Source: Gammaproteobacteria bacterium
Lineage (GTDB): Bacteria; Pseudomonadota; Gammaproteobacteria; GCA-002705445; GCA-002716945
DNA length: 16,746 nt
Assembly (NCBI GenBank): GCA_002701705.1
Contig: NZWU01000039.1
Span: 6,688 to 23,433, forward strand
Direction: 5' to 3'
Position 1 is the first letter of the stretch, and each line of letters begins with the position of its first letter. The position numbers were made by a program, and so were the translations under genes. Below are positions 14,667 to 16,746 of this stretch, piece by piece. A model generated the notes under the pieces. The model was not told where the DNA came from. It made no database searches and saw only the letters and a list, made by a program, of their open reading frames with translations.

Positions 14667-15623
14667 ATGGAACTCAGTATTGTTTGGATGTATTTAGGAT
14701 TTTTTCTTGCAGCTTACTCAGTTATTGCAAATGATTCCATTCAAACCTTAGGAACATTCCTTTCTGCTAATAAAGAATATTTTTCTTGGTATACACTCTG
14801 GTTTGCAGCTTCATTCATGCTGGTTTTTACAATTACCTATGGATGGTATTTCTATGATGGCGATATCTCATATGAAAGATTAACACGAATTCCTTACCAA
14901 GAGATTCAGTGGTATCACGCTCTTGCGCCAGCAATTTTACTTTTTTTGACACGTGCTGGCATCCCAGTTTCTACAACCTTTTTAGTTTTATCAGCATTTG
15001 CTACATTTACCGTCCTTGAGAAAATGCTTATAAAATCTATCGTAGGTTATGGTGTGGCTGCTATAGCTGCATATCTTATCTGGATAGTTTTAGAAAGATT
15101 TATTAATGAGAAACAAGATCATCCAAAACATAGAAAGTTTTGGAGGGTAAGTCAATGGGTAACTAGCGGTTGGCTTTGGTTTGCATGGTTACAACACGAT
15201 ATGGCAAATATTGCGGTTTTTTTACCAAGGAAGCTAATGCTTGGTGATTTAATGATTGTGCTTGTCTCCACTGTCTTAATACTTGGATATGTGTTTTATA
15301 CAGGCGGTGGAAAAATTCAGGAAGTAGTAATCAGTAAACATGGCACAAGGTTTGCAAGATCATCCACTATTATCAATCTTGTGTACGCCTTTGTTTTATA
15401 CTATTTCAAAGAACTTAATGATTTGCCAATGTCCACAACTTGGGTTTTTGTAGGATTATTGTCTGGGCGTGAATTAGCTATTTCGTCTGTAATCGAGGAT
15501 TACCGATTTAAATATGTCTTCCCGATTATCGCAAAAGATTTTGGCAAGATGATGTTTGGATTAGGAGCAAGTGTTGCAATTGTTTTAATAATTCACCAGG
15601 TGATAGTACCTAATGGATTATAA
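14667..15623 (+). CDS. PiT-like (inorganic phosphate transporter superfamily) membrane permease, divergent
   Basis: A 318-residue polytopic protein with about nine hydrophobic segments. I see two copies of a paired motif typical of the PiT family (PF01384). First half: 'ANDSIQTLGTF' (Asn22-Asp23) and 'GIPVSTTF' (Pro100-x-Ser-Thr-Thr104). Second half: 'QHDMANIAVF' (His177-Asp178, Asn181) and 'DLPMSTTWVFVG' (Pro254-x-Ser-Thr-Thr258). PiT proteins are built from two inverted repeats, each with an ND/HD helix and a P-x-S-T-T segment, and import phosphate with H+ or Na+. It is shorter than E. coli PitA (499 residues) because the large central cytoplasmic loop is missing. A PhoB-like DNA-binding gene precedes it and a porin overlaps its end by 11 bp. 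Phosphate as substrate is inference; sulfate or another oxyanion is possible. Confidence 0.62.
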   Translation: MELSIVWMYLGFFLAAYSVIANDSIQTLGTFLSANKEYFSWYTLWFAASFMLVFTITYGWYFYDGDISYERLTRIPYQEIQWYHALAPAILLFLTRAGIPVSTTFLVLSAFATFTVLEKMLIKSIVGYGVAAIAAYLIWIVLERFINEKQDHPKHRKFWRVSQWVTSGWLWFAWLQHDMANIAVFLPRKLMLGDLMIVLVSTVLILGYVFYTGGGKIQEVVISKHGTRFARSSTIINLVYAFVLYYFKELNDLPMSTTWVFVGLLSGRELAISSVIEDYRFKYVFPIIAKDFGKMMFGLGASVAIVLIIHQVIVPNGL

Positions 15624-16704
15624 GCAATTATTTTGTACACCGCTTGTTTTCGCAATTTCTATATATTTATTTTTCGGTCTTGGTAAAGCATTTGCAGAAA
15701 CAAAAAATAATCACAGCAATCCATCAGCTGTGATGTTCTATGGAAAATTGTTTGTTCAATATGATTCCGTAAAGGCAGGAGATTCAGGTTCAACCGCTTC
15801 CGTTGATGGTCTTCGAGATGATGAAGGCATGGGTAGGTTTGGAGTAAAAGGCAAATCATCAATAGGCAATGGCTATGCCATCAATTATAAAGTTGAATAT
15901 GCTTTTGATATTGGTGATGGTGATGCTACTGGCGATAGCAAAACATGTTCTGAGACATTATCTGATTGTAGGACTTTTGCATTGAAGCAGGGTTGGTTGG
16001 GCATGTTGACACCTTTTGGTGAATTTAAATTTGGTTCTCTTAAGTCTCCTTATAGGTATATGGCTAAGCACGACCTTTTACATGACACTATCACTCAGGC
16101 AAGAGATAGTCGTTTGATTACTCAATCATCTATGGGTCACAGCTCGTATTGGAGGGAATCAGCATTTTACCGAATTAAATCTGGCAACTTAGAACTCGCT
16201 TACATACGTGGTCTGGGAGAAGGGACAGGTGGCGGAGGCCATAATGTAAAAAAAGATTATGGCTATGGAATAGAATATAAAAATTTTTTAATAAAAGGGT
16301 TTGATATTGTTTATGCTGCCAGCAAAGATGATTCAGTAAAAGATGATAACAAGAAAATGACATTTACTTACAATTTAAAACTTACTAACAAGAAAAAAAT
16401 CAAAGTTTGGTATATGCATGAAGATGTTGGTCTTGACAACAAGATGTTTACGCAGTCAGGCAATGACGGTGAGGTTGATTGGTATGGAATTAACTATAAA
16501 ACTGGACCTTTAACACTCCAGTATTCATATTCAGAGGCTGATGCTGACGCTGGAAGTGGTTATGATAGAGATGGTTATAATATGGGTCTTCAATATAAGC
16601 TTTCTAAAACCAGCAGAGTTTATGCTGGCTATTCAAAGAATAACGCCAATCAGACAGGCAAAGACCTTAGAGCGACTATGATTGGCCTAAGACACGACTT
16701 CTAG
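15613..16704 (+). CDS. Outer-membrane general porin (Gram-negative porin family)
   Basis: A 363-residue porin. An N-terminal signal peptide is visible (hydrophobic core at about residues 10-23, likely cleavage after 'AFA' at residue 28). The mature part opens with 'MFYGKLFVQYDSV' and continues with 'GMGRFGVKGKSSIGNGYAINYKVEYAF', here read as two strands, then 'LKQGWLGMLTPFGEFKFGSL', which leads to the loop that usually folds into the pore. It ends in '...MIGLRHDF', the terminal Phe expected for BAM-assembled porins. Cys112 and Cys119 could form a disulfide in an acidic loop that follows 'DIGDGDATGD'. It starts 11 bp inside the permease gene with a GGTGA ribosome-site candidate, so translation is probably coupled. 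Basic residues for anion selectivity cannot be judged without a model. Substrate is unknown; family assignment is firm. Confidence 0.9.
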   Translation: MDYKQLFCTPLVFAISIYLFFGLGKAFAETKNNHSNPSAVMFYGKLFVQYDSVKAGDSGSTASVDGLRDDEGMGRFGVKGKSSIGNGYAINYKVEYAFDIGDGDATGDSKTCSETLSDCRTFALKQGWLGMLTPFGEFKFGSLKSPYRYMAKHDLLHDTITQARDSRLITQSSMGHSSYWRESAFYRIKSGNLELAYIRGLGEGTGGGGHNVKKDYGYGIEYKNFLIKGFDIVYAASKDDSVKDDNKKMTFTYNLKLTNKKKIKVWYMHEDVGLDNKMFTQSGNDGEVDWYGINYKTGPLTLQYSYSEADADAGSGYDRDGYNMGLQYKLSKTSRVYAGYSKNNANQTGKDLRATMIGLRHDF

Positions 16705-16746
16705 GCTTATATAACTTAAACTTTATTTCTTTTAAATAACATCATA

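Noticed and set aside
16723..16739. TTATTT / AAATAA inverted repeat after the porin
   Set aside because: Six A/T-only base pairs with a short loop and no following T-run; expected by chance in this composition and too weak for a terminator.
1..16746. CRISPR arrays, insertion sequences, tRNA or rRNA genes, phage genes
   Set aside because: No regularly spaced repeats, transposase motifs, terminal inverted repeats or RNA-gene signatures were found on reading both strands.

Overview
The window looks like a chromosomal segment from an A+T-rich (about two-thirds A+T by eye) Gram-negative bacterium, most likely a marine gammaproteobacterium. Three things point there: a yhdP – nitrilase – tldD – pmbA block typical of Gammaproteobacteria, a Gram-negative porin ending in Phe, and Na+-linked transport. 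The placement (SUP05/Thioglobus- or SAR86-like) is inference only. Genes are tightly packed, most junctions on the minus strand overlap or are separated by only a few bases, and no mobile elements, tRNAs, rRNAs, CRISPR arrays or clear intrinsic terminators are visible.

Layout. (1) 2-4770, plus strand: the C-terminal part of the envelope protein YhdP (cut by the window edge), a Nit1/Nit2-type amidase, and the TldD and PmbA/TldE protease subunits. (2) 4763-11899, minus strand: ten closely packed or overlapping genes for a multisubunit Na+(K+)/H+ antiporter-like complex, read E-F-G-(MrpA C-terminal domain)-B-C-D-second antiporter subunit-small protein-third antiporter subunit. This order matches the membrane arm of the archaeal Mbh hydrogenase rather than the canonical mrpABCDEFG operon, and no hydrogenase or NADH-oxidising subunit is present. 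(3) 11944-14116, minus strand: nadC (NAD synthesis) and an AGCS-type Na+/alanine symporter, directly upstream of the antiporter genes and probably partly co-transcribed with them. (4) 14117-14188: a 72-bp divergent promoter region. (5) 14189-16704, plus strand: a stand-alone PhoB-like DNA-binding domain without a receiver domain, a 154-bp regulatory gap with 10-11-bp-spaced direct repeats and a perfect 8-bp inverted repeat, a membrane protein with the duplicated motifs of PiT phosphate permeases, and a porin overlapping it by 11 bp.

How the parts may work together (inference). The antiporter complex would extrude Na+ at the expense of the proton gradient, and the alanine symporter would spend the Na+ gradient. 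The last three genes look like an uptake module (outer-membrane porin plus inner-membrane permease) next to its own small regulator, possibly for phosphate. The two points most worth attention are this regulator/permease/porin module and the Mbh-ordered antiporter with three pump subunits, one of whose small subunits appears to start at an AUA or AUU codon.

There is no gene-free stretch longer than 300 bases. The last 42 bases (16705-16746) hold nothing recognisable.
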